This document shows positions 35,833 to 45,520 of a stretch of 64,000 nt of DNA, piece after piece. Position 1 is the stretch's first letter; every line of letters starts with the position of its first letter. Where the stretch lies: NCBI RefSeq assembly GCF_025907915.1, contig NZ_JAPAAF010000005.1, positions 166,316-230,315 on the forward strand. The letters run 5' to 3'. The notes beneath the pieces are model-generated. The model saw only the letters and a list, made by a program, of their open reading frames with translations. It searched no databases and had not been told where the DNA came from. The translations under genes were made by a program, and so were the position numbers. This DNA comes from Gaoshiqia sediminis. GTDB taxonomy: Bacteria > Bacteroidota > Bacteroidia > Bacteroidales > Prolixibacteraceae.

Positions 35833-36942
35833 ATGAACCTGATAAAAAGAATACTGAAAGCCTTATTCCTACTAATCATCATTTTACTGGGCCTGTCGTC
35901 CTTCCTCACCAAACAGTACCTACAACTGGTACCCGTTGTGCTTATACTTTCCCTACTGTTTATGAAGCCCGTCCGGCATTTTTTGAGCGAAAAAATCAAC
36001 AATTACAGCCAGCGCACCGAGCTGCTGATCATCATTTTCTTGTTGGTTTCCTACTTTTCTGCCGGAAAAATTTACCTGCGCTCCACAATTTACCGTTCAG
36101 CAGCCGACCGGGAAGAAATTATGGCCCGGTATGATGAGCTGCAAAAAGATTGGCCAACCGGCACTGAAAGCCTGTTCATCGGGAACCAATACGGTAAAAT
36201 TCATGTGCTGATAGCAGGCCCGGATACGGCTCCACCATTATTGTTGTTTCCTGCTGAAAATATGGGCGCTGTTTCCTGGAGCGCCAATTTCCCGGTACTG
36301 GCAAGCCATTTCCGCTGCTATGCCATCGACCATCCGGGTGAAGCCGGGAAAAGCAAACTGGCCGACTTAAACAGCTTCCCGAAAAGCGAACAGGAACTGG
36401 CCCGGCTTTACCTCGAAATTGCCGACAGCCTGGGCTTGGACAACATGGCACTGGCCGGCGCGGGTACGGGCGGACGAAACGCGTTGTTACGTGCCATCAA
36501 CGCCCCCGGGCGTGTCAGCAAACTGGCGCTGATCGCTCCCATGGGCATTCATAAACCCGCCCCGGAATTTCTGTGGCAGCGATTGGCCATCAGCATGTTT
36601 CCGCTGCCCGCAATCCGGCAAAAAGTGGCTACCTGGACGATTGGAACTTCGGAAACGACCGCCGCATGGACTGACTGGTACGATGCCGTATTGCGCGGAT
36701 GTGTGCCCCACACGGCCTACCCCATGGCCATCGCCCCGGAAGAGCTCGCCAAAATTGAAGCTCCCGTGTTGCTGGTACTGGGCACAAACGATCAACACAC
36801 CGGAACGCCCCAACAGGTGACGGAGCGCACCAAACCGATCGGCAAACTGCAAACCGAAATATTAGAATCCGCCCATCTCATCGCCATTGAAAAAACCCTC
36901 GAAACCAATCAAATCCTGCTGGAATTCCTGAGTGATCAGTAA
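35833..36942 (+). CDS. Alpha/beta-hydrolase-fold membrane protein without nucleophilic serine
   Basis: 369-residue protein with two or three N-terminal transmembrane segments (FLLIIILLGLSSFL, LVPVVLILSLLF, LLIIIFLLVSYFS) and an alpha/beta hydrolase domain (~125-369). The nucleophile elbow, normally GxSxG, reads LAGAGTGGRN (~205-214), with Gly in place of Ser. The acid (LVLGTNDQ, ~318) and His (ESAHLI, ~346) positions are kept. It therefore looks like a pseudoenzyme or uses another residue. No operon partner is apparent. Confidence 0.8.
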   Translation: MNLIKRILKALFLLIIILLGLSSFLTKQYLQLVPVVLILSLLFMKPVRHFLSEKINNYSQRTELLIIIFLLVSYFSAGKIYLRSTIYRSAADREEIMARYDELQKDWPTGTESLFIGNQYGKIHVLIAGPDTAPPLLLFPAENMGAVSWSANFPVLASHFRCYAIDHPGEAGKSKLADLNSFPKSEQELARLYLEIADSLGLDNMALAGAGTGGRNALLRAINAPGRVSKLALIAPMGIHKPAPEFLWQRLAISMFPLPAIRQKVATWTIGTSETTAAWTDWYDAVLRGCVPHTAYPMAIAPEELAKIEAPVLLVLGTNDQHTGTPQQVTERTKPIGKLQTEILESAHLIAIEKTLETNQILLEFLSDQ

Positions 36943-37013
36943 TTTCCCGTAACCAGCTGCTACTTTTTTCCTTATACTCGAAAAATAAATTTCCGCGACA
37001 TTTCCCTTTCATG

Positions 37014-37021
37014 TATATTTG
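37014..37021 (+). promoter_or_regulatory. -7 box (TATATTTG) before the SNF2 gene
   Basis: Perfect TAnnTTTG 75 bp before the ATG; no TTG at -33. Confidence 0.35.
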
Positions 37022-37096
37022 AAGTTTTGGGTTGAAGCAAGGAGTTTATCGGAACGCCTTCGCAAATGATATTGACTTATAATTTCATACGGGAAT

Positions 37097-40045
37097 ATGG
37101 CGCTGGAATTTATTGTAGGATTAACGGAACATCGCACCTTCGGGTATATTTTTCAAGCTTTTTTGATTGAAAAAAGAATCTCTTTTTACGCCATCGAAAA
37201 GCTGGTGAAACTGCGCGACTTGGCCTCCCTCAACCTTAATGAAGAACAGATCGCCCTCGTAAAACAGATTGAACAATACAGCGACGAAAAGCTGGTTCAG
37301 AAATTTTCGAAGCTAAAAGAAGCCAGCAAATTCTTCCAGCAAATGGATCCGGACTTGTTCGAGAACCACATCAGCCCGTACATCGACAAACACATAAACC
37401 GCATCATCCGCCTGTTAATGGGCGGACAGACACGTCTATTTTTTAAGCAGGCAAAATATTCCAACCTGTACGACGAAGACGTGATTACGGTGCCCACTAC
37501 TTTTTCCGAATGTATTTTCCGGTTCGACCGTTCGGAGGCGGGTACGCGTTATAGCCTGCAACTGGAGCACGACAATAAACCGCTAAATCTATTGCATCGA
37601 ACAGTCACCCTGGTTAGCAGCAATCCATGTGCCTTGGTGTGGCAGAATAAAATGTATGCTTTCGAAAAAATCAGCGCCAAAAAATTGCTGCCTTTTTTCG
37701 AAAAAGAAGCCATTTTTATTCCGTCACAGGTAGAAGATAAATACTACAAAAGCTTTGTGCTGAATACCCTGAAAGAACATTCGGTAAAAGCTACCGGCTT
37801 CACCGTGTCCGCAGGGGAAGGCAATAAGCGGGCCATCCTATCGTTGGAGCCCAACCTGCGGATGGAAGCCATTTTTCTGCCAAAATTTGAATACAACGGT
37901 AACGAATACCTGGCCAACAGTAAAACCGAAGTGGCCGTGAGCCTGAAACAGGAAAACGGGAATTATCATTTTATCAAAATTCTGCGTAATCGGGAATGGG
38001 AAAATGGTTTGCTGCAAACCTTGAAAAATTTGGGTTTGATTGAAAAAGACGGAAGTTGGTTTACCAAGGGCGCAGAGCTGCTTTCGGATATTGACCGTTT
38101 GTATGAATTGATTAGCTGGATTGCTAAAAACCGGCAACAACTGAATGATGCCGGTTTCCAACTTCAGCAAAACCAATTCGAAAAGCGCTATTTCACTGAG
38201 CAACAAGCGCTGGATATACAAATTAAAACCAATGCCGACTGGTTCGACATCTATGCCAATGTTACGTTTGGCGATTACCAAATCCCGTTCCTCAAGCTAC
38301 GAAAGTACATTTTGAATGACATTCGCGAATTTGAACTGCCCAACGGAGAAACAGCCATTTTGCCCATCGAATGGTTCACCGAATACAAGGATTTAATGCA
38401 CTTTGCCAAGCAGGACGGGCAAGTCCTCCACCTACGAAAATACCATTACCAGCTCATCCAGAAGCGGCTGAAAGGTATCGACAAAAGCTTTTATCAGCGG
38501 TTGCTCGATATTGGAAAAAACGCGGAAAAGAAAGTTGCCCTCCCAGCCAACATTCAGGCTACCTTGAGATCGTATCAGCACGAAGGCTTTTCGTGGATGT
38601 ACCAGTTGTACGAGCACCAATTTGGCGGCTGTCTGGCCGATGACATGGGCTTGGGCAAAACCCTGCAAACCCTGACCCTGCTGCTGAAACTGAAACGACT
38701 CAAAAAGCAAATCGTCATCCCTGAATTTGACACCCACAGCGAGCAAATGAGTTTGTTTTCGGATACCGAAAATCACAAAAACGAGGAGCAGGCAGAAAAA
38801 GATCAACCCGCTTCGCTGATTGTGATGCCTACTTCGCTGATTCACAACTGGGAAAATGAAATCCAAAAGTTCACCCCATCGCTGAAAGTATATAAGCACT
38901 TCGGCATTCAACGAAAAAAGGCCGGTGGCTTTAAACAATTGTTGGGTTATTACGACATCATCCTAACCACTTACGGTACGGTGCGCAATGACTTTGATTT
39001 ACTGCAAGAACATGAATTTTTCTACCTGATTTTGGATGAAAGCCAAAACATTAAAAATCCGGGGTCGAAAACCTACCAAACGGTTAGCCAACTAAAAGCC
39101 CGTAACCGACTGGTAATTACCGGAACGCCCATCGAAAACTCACTGTCCGATCTGTGGTCGCAGATCAATTTCATCAATAAAGGGCTGCTGGGAAACCTCG
39201 CTTATTTTAAACGCGAGTTTATCACGCCCATCGAAAAGAAAAATGATCCGGAGAAACAGGAAAAGCTGCAAACGCTGATCCGGCCTTTTGTGTTGCGGCG
39301 GACCAAAGAGCAAGTTGCTCGCGATTTGCCGCCGCTCACCGAGCAAATCCGCTACTGCCAGATGACCGGCAACCAAAAGCGTATTTACGAAAAAGAAAAG
39401 TCGGCCATCCGGAACCAAATTCTGGAGAACATTGAAAAGGAAGGCGTTGAAAAATCAGCCTTTGTCGTTTTGCAGGGACTCACCAAGCTAAGGCAACTCG
39501 CCAACCACCCATCGATGTTGCACGATACCGATGAAAACGAGTCGGGCAAGTTTGACGAAATTTTCCGTAGTTTGGAAAGCTTGATGGCAGAAAAACACAA
39601 AGTACTGATATTCTCGTCGTTTGTGAAACACCTCACACTGGTGAAAGAACAAATTGAGATGAAAAAATGGAAGTATTCCCTGCTGACAGGCCAAACCACC
39701 AACCGCGAACAGGTTATCAAAAGTTTCCAGGAAGATCCGGACAACCGCATTTTCCTGATTTCGCTGAAGGCCGGTGGCGTTGGCCTGAACCTGACCTCGG
39801 CCGATTATGTGTTCATCATCGATCCGTGGTGGAACCCGGCAGCCGAGTTGCAAGCCATTAACCGCGCCCACCGCATCGGGCAAGACAAAAAAGTGATGGT
39901 TTACCGCTTTATCACCGTAGACAGCATCGAAGGCAAAATTCAGCAATTACAGGAGCGAAAATCATCGTTGGCCGAGAAATTTATCAACTCTAACAACCCG
40001 TTCAAAGCCATCACCAAGGATGAAATCCTGAATTTACTCAGCTAG
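37097..40045 (+). CDS. SNF2-family DEAD/DEAH-box ATPase
   Basis: 982-residue cytoplasmic ATP-dependent DNA or chromatin-type remodelling protein. The first ~490 residues are a family-specific region without clear SWIM cysteines. The SNF2 core follows: motif I DDMGLGKTLQT (~513), motif II LILDESQNI (~643, DESQ in place of DEAH), VITGTPIENSLSDLW (~674), then the C-terminal helicase lobe with SLKAGGVGLNLTSADYV (~888) and RAHRIGQ (~922). Bacterial homologues are linked to transcription recycling or DNA repair. The exact role is unknown. Confidence 0.93.
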   Translation: MALEFIVGLTEHRTFGYIFQAFLIEKRISFYAIEKLVKLRDLASLNLNEEQIALVKQIEQYSDEKLVQKFSKLKEASKFFQQMDPDLFENHISPYIDKHINRIIRLLMGGQTRLFFKQAKYSNLYDEDVITVPTTFSECIFRFDRSEAGTRYSLQLEHDNKPLNLLHRTVTLVSSNPCALVWQNKMYAFEKISAKKLLPFFEKEAIFIPSQVEDKYYKSFVLNTLKEHSVKATGFTVSAGEGNKRAILSLEPNLRMEAIFLPKFEYNGNEYLANSKTEVAVSLKQENGNYHFIKILRNREWENGLLQTLKNLGLIEKDGSWFTKGAELLSDIDRLYELISWIAKNRQQLNDAGFQLQQNQFEKRYFTEQQALDIQIKTNADWFDIYANVTFGDYQIPFLKLRKYILNDIREFELPNGETAILPIEWFTEYKDLMHFAKQDGQVLHLRKYHYQLIQKRLKGIDKSFYQRLLDIGKNAEKKVALPANIQATLRSYQHEGFSWMYQLYEHQFGGCLADDMGLGKTLQTLTLLLKLKRLKKQIVIPEFDTHSEQMSLFSDTENHKNEEQAEKDQPASLIVMPTSLIHNWENEIQKFTPSLKVYKHFGIQRKKAGGFKQLLGYYDIILTTYGTVRNDFDLLQEHEFFYLILDESQNIKNPGSKTYQTVSQLKARNRLVITGTPIENSLSDLWSQINFINKGLLGNLAYFKREFITPIEKKNDPEKQEKLQTLIRPFVLRRTKEQVARDLPPLTEQIRYCQMTGNQKRIYEKEKSAIRNQILENIEKEGVEKSAFVVLQGLTKLRQLANHPSMLHDTDENESGKFDEIFRSLESLMAEKHKVLIFSSFVKHLTLVKEQIEMKKWKYSLLTGQTTNREQVIKSFQEDPDNRIFLISLKAGGVGLNLTSADYVFIIDPWWNPAAELQAINRAHRIGQDKKVMVYRFITVDSIEGKIQQLQERKSSLAEKFINSNNPFKAITKDEILNLLS

Positions 40046-40129
40046 CGAGCTGTAACGAAACGAAAGATGCGATAACTCATTTCACCAAAAACAATTCAAT
40101 CCTAATTTTACCTGCTTTAATAATAGATT

Positions 40130-42307
40130 ATGAAGACATCATTTTTCTGGCTGCTATTCACGCTGTTTTTAACCGCAGTTTCTGCCCAAGAACAACTCAG
40201 TATCGAAGATGCCGTTGTTGGTCAATATACCTATTTAAGGCCCGAACGGCTTCAATCGCTGCAATGGAAAGATGACGAAACCTTTGCATACTTGATCAAC
40301 GACACGCTTTGGGCCAACACGGTAAAAAAGGACTCCCCCACTGTTTTGCTGACCTTGGACGAACTTAACCAGTCGCTGGCCCAAACCGCAATTTCGTTGG
40401 TACGTTTTCCGGACTTTTCGTTTTCAGACAAAAACCGACTGCACATCCGGCACCGGAAAAATATGTTGCAGTTTAATTTGGCTGATCGGAAAATCAGTCT
40501 GAACCTCACGATCCCAGACGAGGCCGACAAATTGGATTTCTGTCAGGCAAACAGCCACTTAGCCTATATTAAAGGACAAAATCTGTTCATCTTAAATTCG
40601 GATGGCGAAAAGCAAATCACTTTCGAAACCCAACCGGGAATCGTTTGCGGACAGGAAGTGCACCGGCGCGAATTCGGCATTGAAAAGGGTACTTTTTGGT
40701 CGAACTCGGGCAAGTACCTCGCCTTTTACCGAATGGACGAAAGCATGGTTCAAGATTATCCGCTGGTTGATTTTATGACCCGCCAGGCCGAACACACGCC
40801 GGTAAAATACCCCATGGCCGGCATGAAAAGTCATCAGGTTACACTGGGCATCTACAACCTGGAAACCGGAAATACCGTGTCTCTAAAAACCGGCGAGCCA
40901 GCCGACCATTACCTGACCAACATAAGCTGGGGGCCAAACGACCAATACATTTACGTGGCCGAACTGAACCGTGAACAAAATCACATGCAGCTCAATCAAT
41001 ACGCAGTGGAAACCGGTGAAAAAGTGAAAACGCTTTTTGAAGAAACCTGTGCAACTTACGTGGAGCCACAGCACCCCCTTCAGTTTTCAAAAACAAACCC
41101 AAATCAGTTTTACTATTGGTCGCGCAAAGACGGCTGGGACCACATCTACCTGTTTGGCACCGACGGAAAATTAATCCGCCAAATCACCCGGGGCAACTGG
41201 GAAGTGACCGATTTTTACGGAACAGACGCAAAAGAAAAATTCATTTTCATCCAGGCCACGAAAGAAAGTCCGGTTGAACGGCACATTTACAGGGTTGAAA
41301 TTGCCACCGGGAAAATCCAACGGCTCAGCAGCGCTACCGGCACCCACCAAGCCATGTTGTCGCCATCAAAAGACAAACTGATCGACCAATGGTCGGCGGT
41401 TGATGTGCCTTCAAAAACCGATTTGATAAGTACAACCGGAAAACAGTTGCGAAATGTCCATCAAGGCAAAAACACCCTCGAAGAATTTGAGCTGGGCGAA
41501 AACCGGCTCTTTACAATCAAGGCGGCAGATGAAAAAACCGATTTGTATTGCCGGATGATCCTCCCACCTGATTTTGATGCTTCCAAAAAATATCCGGTCA
41601 TCATTTACGTGTATGGCGGGCCACATGCGCAGCTGGTAAACAACACCTGGCTGAATGATGCCGGTTTGTGGCAGTATTACATGGCATCCAAAGGCTACAT
41701 TTCCTTTACCCTCGACAACCGGGGCTCGGCAAATCGGGGAAAAGCCTTTGAAGAGGTAATCCACCGCCAACTGGGAATTGAAGAAACCGGCGACCAGATG
41801 AAGGGCGTTGAATATCTGAAAAGCCTCCCGTATGTTGATACGGAGCGGATTGGAGTACATGGCTGGAGCTACGGCGGTTTTATGACCCTCAACCTGATGC
41901 TCCGGCACCCGGATGTTTTCAAGGTTGGCGTGGCTGGTGGGCCGGTAGTCGATTGGGAAATGTACGAAATCATGTACGGCGAACGCTATATGGACATGCC
42001 ACAGGAGAATCCCTCTGGTTATTCCCAGTCAAACATGATCAATCTTGTCGATCGGCTGAGTGGCAAACTGCTGCTCATTCACGGCGTTCAGGACGACACG
42101 GTGGTCATGCAGCACAGCATAAAATTCCTGCGTGAATGTGTAAGGTTGAACAAACAGGTTGACTTTTTCGCTTATCCGACCCACCCGCACAATGTGCGCG
42201 GGCTGGACCGTGTACACCTGATGACCAAAGTAAGCCAGTATTTTGGGGATTACTTTCCGGTTTTTAACCCAGCTGAGCTATCCAATACAGCATTTCAGAA
42301 GAATTAG
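40130..42307 (+). CDS. Dipeptidyl peptidase IV-type S9 peptidase
   Basis: 725-residue exported serine dipeptidase that removes X-Pro or X-Ala dipeptides. Signal peptide FFWLLFTLFLTAVSAQ; a DPPIV N-terminal propeller (~35-480) including the EExxx-like region FGIEKGTFWSNSGKYLAFYRMDES, whose glutamates bind the substrate N-terminus in DPPIV (only partly conserved here); and the peptidase domain with GWSYGGFM (~577), HGVQDDTV (~650) and the His of HPHN (~684). It probably feeds amino acids from peptides, like the S9 enzyme at 31924. Confidence 0.95.
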   Translation: MKTSFFWLLFTLFLTAVSAQEQLSIEDAVVGQYTYLRPERLQSLQWKDDETFAYLINDTLWANTVKKDSPTVLLTLDELNQSLAQTAISLVRFPDFSFSDKNRLHIRHRKNMLQFNLADRKISLNLTIPDEADKLDFCQANSHLAYIKGQNLFILNSDGEKQITFETQPGIVCGQEVHRREFGIEKGTFWSNSGKYLAFYRMDESMVQDYPLVDFMTRQAEHTPVKYPMAGMKSHQVTLGIYNLETGNTVSLKTGEPADHYLTNISWGPNDQYIYVAELNREQNHMQLNQYAVETGEKVKTLFEETCATYVEPQHPLQFSKTNPNQFYYWSRKDGWDHIYLFGTDGKLIRQITRGNWEVTDFYGTDAKEKFIFIQATKESPVERHIYRVEIATGKIQRLSSATGTHQAMLSPSKDKLIDQWSAVDVPSKTDLISTTGKQLRNVHQGKNTLEEFELGENRLFTIKAADEKTDLYCRMILPPDFDASKKYPVIIYVYGGPHAQLVNNTWLNDAGLWQYYMASKGYISFTLDNRGSANRGKAFEEVIHRQLGIEETGDQMKGVEYLKSLPYVDTERIGVHGWSYGGFMTLNLMLRHPDVFKVGVAGGPVVDWEMYEIMYGERYMDMPQENPSGYSQSNMINLVDRLSGKLLLIHGVQDDTVVMQHSIKFLRECVRLNKQVDFFAYPTHPHNVRGLDRVHLMTKVSQYFGDYFPVFNPAELSNTAFQKN

Positions 42308-42366
42308 CCCGGATATACCTTATCGTCAAAGACATAGACATTAACTGTTGAAAAACAAAAAGCAGC

Positions 42367-42426
42367 CGGTAACAGTTGAAAACATGTGAAAAACAGGTCA
42401 GTTTCGCAAGTTTTCAACTGTTACCG
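42367..42426. terminator. 17-bp palindromic hairpin between convergent genes
   Basis: CGGTAACAGTTGAAAAC (42367-42383) pairs perfectly with 42410-42426 around a 26-nt loop. It lies between the convergent DPPIV gene and the barrel protein gene. It shares a 13-nt arm with the palindrome at 1040-1080. Confidence 0.55.
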
Positions 42427-42446
42427 TTTCATCCAACCACCTTATC

Positions 42447-44339
42447 TCAATAGAAATGCATCGGTTCGGGTTTTCGAGGCTGAAAACTGTAAAACGAATG
42501 GCGCCCCAATTCTGTAAAACCAAATCCCATAGCGCTAACATCAGACGGATGGCCGGGGTAAAAAGCTAAACGAAGCTGTAAGGTTTTAAAAACCAAACTT
42601 TCATTCCGGATTCGCAATCCGGCGCCAATACCAGTATAGTAATCTCCTGCAAATACCGACTGATTGGACGGGCCAATGATACCCAGATCTGTGAAACCAA
42701 AAAAGGCAAAATTGAAGTTCAGGATTTCCCGTTTTTGAAAGAGAACAGTTTCCAAACTAAGAACAAGCCGCTGCTTTCCGGTAGCCACATCGCTGTAAAA
42801 ACCCCGGATCCCGTAATCATTTTTCAGAAACAGGTCTTCCTGTTCAAACCGGTTGATCCCGTACAAATATTTCAACCGGATGAATTGACGTGCATTTTGA
42901 CCAAAGAAAGGGAAAAACCGGCTGATATAATTCAGGTTAAATTCCAGTTGCCCCTGTTCCTGACGCCGGGCATTAAAAAAACTTCCGATACCGGCAGATG
43001 CAAAAAGATAGGAAGGTTTGTAGCGGATGAAGTTCCCCGATGACAGATACAAATGGGCATACCATCGGTTATGAAATTCATGATCGTCGAAACCGACCAC
43101 CAGTTCATGCAAAAAGCCCTTGGGTATATCTTCGGTGATGCCGTAGCCATAAATGTGGTGGTCGCGAATATAATTGCGTTTGGATAATGACAGTCCGGCC
43201 ATGTACAAATTGGAGTTTGCAAAAAATTGGCTACCATCCGCCCCGGGTCCGGGCCGGCCAAAAAACTCCAGGTAACAAATCCTCCCTGACAAAACCAACT
43301 GCTTATTTTTTGCTGGTTGCCCTTTATTCAACTGAAAAGCATAACCGCTCCACCAGTCCACCGATTTATAATTTAGCGGCGTATCCGTAATCACCGGATA
43401 ATGTTGATACAGCCGGTCGGTTTCATAAAAATGACAAGCCAGCAATCCTCCACCCCAGCGCGTTGATGTACGCAAAAACTGTCGGTCGAAATTGAATAAA
43501 AACCCTTCACGCCGGTACGAATTGGCATAGCCAAGAGTAAGGTTGAGAAAATCGCCATGAATATTATTGATGGTATAATAGCCTTCAAAACCGATATAAG
43601 GCTCTTCGTGGATATGACCAATTATATTGGCAGAAATTTGATGCCCGGCCCCCCAAATATTTTGGTTATACATATTGATATTGCCCGACTCTACGCCATT
43701 GAAACGAGCGCCGATCCCAAATGAAAAAACGTCTTTGGTCAATACTGTCAAATCTACCAGATTGGTGTCAGTCGCGTGTTCCGAAACCAGAAAACGTACA
43801 TCTTTAATGTATGGAAGCAAGCGAAAAATACGCTCATTGTCCATCACTTTTTCCAGGTCAAGGCTATCACCAGGCTCAAATAGCACATTCTTTCGAATAA
43901 TGCGGGTATTGGTTTTTGTATGCATTTTATTGGCAAAAACACCCAATTTCGAATGTGCAACTTGCGTTGTATCACGAAAAGTAGGCCCAAAAACATCCAG
44001 CGGTTTCAAATTAACCGATGCGATGGTTTTTCCCTGAAAACGCTTCAACTGCTCATATTGCCGGGTCAACTCCTGTTGACTGGAAACTCCGTTGACAATA
44101 TTTTGATAAACGAAACGGGTTAAACCGTGGCGGTATGCTTTGGTTTTCAAGCTATCATAGAAAAGTTCCGCATCGTTTATCCCCGAAGCCACCGAATCAG
44201 TCATGGCATCACCGCCCCAGGCTACATTTGCCCGGATTAATACCACCGATATCCATATAATGCACCAGATCTTCACACGCGATTCCTCTGTTTTCAGCTT
44301 TCCTTTTTCAAAATTTCTTCTGCTGTTAAAAATAAACAA
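42447..44339 (-). CDS. POTRA/beta-barrel outer-membrane protein, BamA/TamA-like
   Basis: 630-residue outer-membrane protein with a signal peptide (WCIIWISVVLIRANVAWGG), a single recognisable POTRA-like domain (~95-205: KTIASVNLKPLDVFGPTF and RLLPYIKDVRFLV) and a C-terminal barrel (~210-630) ending in FYSFQPRKPEPMHFY. The plan fits a member of the Omp85 family that is smaller than BamA and may insert or export a specific cargo. The long N-terminal lead before the signal peptide suggests translation may begin at the GTG at 44276, not at ATG 44339. Confidence 0.8.
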   Translation of the reverse strand: MFIFNSRRNFEKGKLKTEESRVKIWCIIWISVVLIRANVAWGGDAMTDSVASGINDAELFYDSLKTKAYRHGLTRFVYQNIVNGVSSQQELTRQYEQLKRFQGKTIASVNLKPLDVFGPTFRDTTQVAHSKLGVFANKMHTKTNTRIIRKNVLFEPGDSLDLEKVMDNERIFRLLPYIKDVRFLVSEHATDTNLVDLTVLTKDVFSFGIGARFNGVESGNINMYNQNIWGAGHQISANIIGHIHEEPYIGFEGYYTINNIHGDFLNLTLGYANSYRREGFLFNFDRQFLRTSTRWGGGLLACHFYETDRLYQHYPVITDTPLNYKSVDWWSGYAFQLNKGQPAKNKQLVLSGRICYLEFFGRPGPGADGSQFFANSNLYMAGLSLSKRNYIRDHHIYGYGITEDIPKGFLHELVVGFDDHEFHNRWYAHLYLSSGNFIRYKPSYLFASAGIGSFFNARRQEQGQLEFNLNYISRFFPFFGQNARQFIRLKYLYGINRFEQEDLFLKNDYGIRGFYSDVATGKQRLVLSLETVLFQKREILNFNFAFFGFTDLGIIGPSNQSVFAGDYYTGIGAGLRIRNESLVFKTLQLRLAFYPGHPSDVSAMGFGFTELGRHSFYSFQPRKPEPMHFY

Positions 44340-44623
44340 CTAACCCGAAAAAAGATCTTCACTTCCAATTTACTTAATCCTTTGTCAAAACAATTGACTT
44401 ACCTCTTTAAATATATCTGCTTTTTAAAAGCACCATCGATATTCTCAGCAGATCAATTTCTTTTGAACGTACACCGTGCACCAATATTTGAAAAAGCAAA
44501 TAATAAATAGAAATACCTTTCTTTGTTTTTAACTTTACCCCTGCAAACCCGGCGCTTTAAAAACGCTTCAAAAAAGTACAAAATGCAGCCCGAGTCCATT
44601 AAAGGAAAGTAGAATTTTAGTTG

Positions 44624-45349
44624 ATGAAGAAACTGACAACACTATACAAAGATCATATTTACGGCGTCATGGGGACATTGATCTTCCACATCCTACTGGT
44701 TAGCAGCTTCTTGCTTGCCGATGTCAATTTAAAGGGAGAGTTGAAAGAAGAGCCTGTTATCATTGACTTTAGCGACGTTGAAGACGATTTGCCCGAAATA
44801 CCACAAGAAGAGCAAGAGGATGAAAACACCCCGGCACGTGAAGATCAACTGTCCACCACTACTCGTAGCAACCGGGCAGTGAACGATGCCGCTGCCAAAG
44901 ATCCGTTTTTTGATGAAACATACCGACAGGAAATGGAAGCGGCCCAGAAATTGGTTTCCGATGTTAACAACCAGCTTTCAAAAAAGATTCCCGAAATAAA
45001 ACAATTTGAAATGCCCGAAGAAACAACCGAAGGCGTTCATCCTGACTCCATCCGGAATACGATTTATTCAGGGGAAAGCAACATTCACTATTCACTTGAA
45101 AACCGATACCATCTGAGGCTCCCCGTACCGGTTTACCTGGCGCAAGGGGGTGGCACCATTACGGTTGACATTTGGGTAGCTACCTCCGGGAAGGTAGTGA
45201 GAGCTGAGGTTCGTCCGGCAGGAAAGATAAATGATCAAATGCTTCCGGAATATGCCCGGCAAGCTGCTTTAAGGACCATCTTTAATGCCAACCAGGCGGC
45301 TCCTTCACCGCAAAAAGGAACCATCACCTACACTTTTGTCGCTCAATAG
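44624..45349 (+). CDS. TonB-like energy transducer protein
   Basis: 241-residue inner-membrane protein with one N-terminal transmembrane helix (GVMGTLIFHILLVSSFLLA), an acidic periplasmic segment (VEDDLPEIPQEEQEDENTP), a coiled region and a C-terminal TonB-like fold (~165-241: GGTITVDIWVATSGKVVRAEVRP and ARQAALRTIFN). It may carry proton-motive force to a TonB-dependent receptor. The proline-rich linker of typical TonB is short here. The start is ATG 44624. No ExbB/ExbD is nearby. Confidence 0.82.
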   Translation: MKKLTTLYKDHIYGVMGTLIFHILLVSSFLLADVNLKGELKEEPVIIDFSDVEDDLPEIPQEEQEDENTPAREDQLSTTTRSNRAVNDAAAKDPFFDETYRQEMEAAQKLVSDVNNQLSKKIPEIKQFEMPEETTEGVHPDSIRNTIYSGESNIHYSLENRYHLRLPVPVYLAQGGGTITVDIWVATSGKVVRAEVRPAGKINDQMLPEYARQAALRTIFNANQAAPSPQKGTITYTFVAQ

Positions 45350-45424
45350 CGGCAATAATTTAAAAGAAAACACTAATTTAACAACAATTAACAAATTTTT
45401 AAACTCATTTACTGTTTAAAAGCA

Positions 45425-45432
45425 TATCTTTG
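45425..45432 (+). promoter_or_regulatory. -7 box (TATCTTTG) of a possible small RNA
   Basis: Perfect TAnnTTTG, 75 nt after the TonB-like stop. No gene begins downstream on this strand before the terminator at 45487. Confidence 0.4.
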
Positions 45433-45437
45433 TAGTA

Positions 45438-45520
45438 CGTTTTTTTTCATAAGTTTAGGTTTAGTTAGGTTAGTTAGTTTAGTGAGAAAAGGTAGGCCAG
45501 AGGGTCTACCTTTTATTTTT
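45438..45520 (+). ncRNA. Candidate small RNA between tonB-like gene and phrB
   Basis: Predicted from the promoter box at 45425 and the strong terminator at 45487-45520, giving a transcript of about 80 nt. Its centre has six TTAG words in 31 nt (45452-45482). There is no open frame of note. Alternatively, the box is chance and the region is only a bidirectional terminator. Confidence 0.35.
45487..45520. terminator. Bidirectional terminator, TonB-like gene and photolyase
   Basis: AAAAGGTAGGCC (45487-45498) pairs with GGTCTACCTTTT (45503-45514, one G-U) around AGAG. A T-run follows on the right and TTTT on the minus strand. It overlaps the phrB stop codon. Confidence 0.85.
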
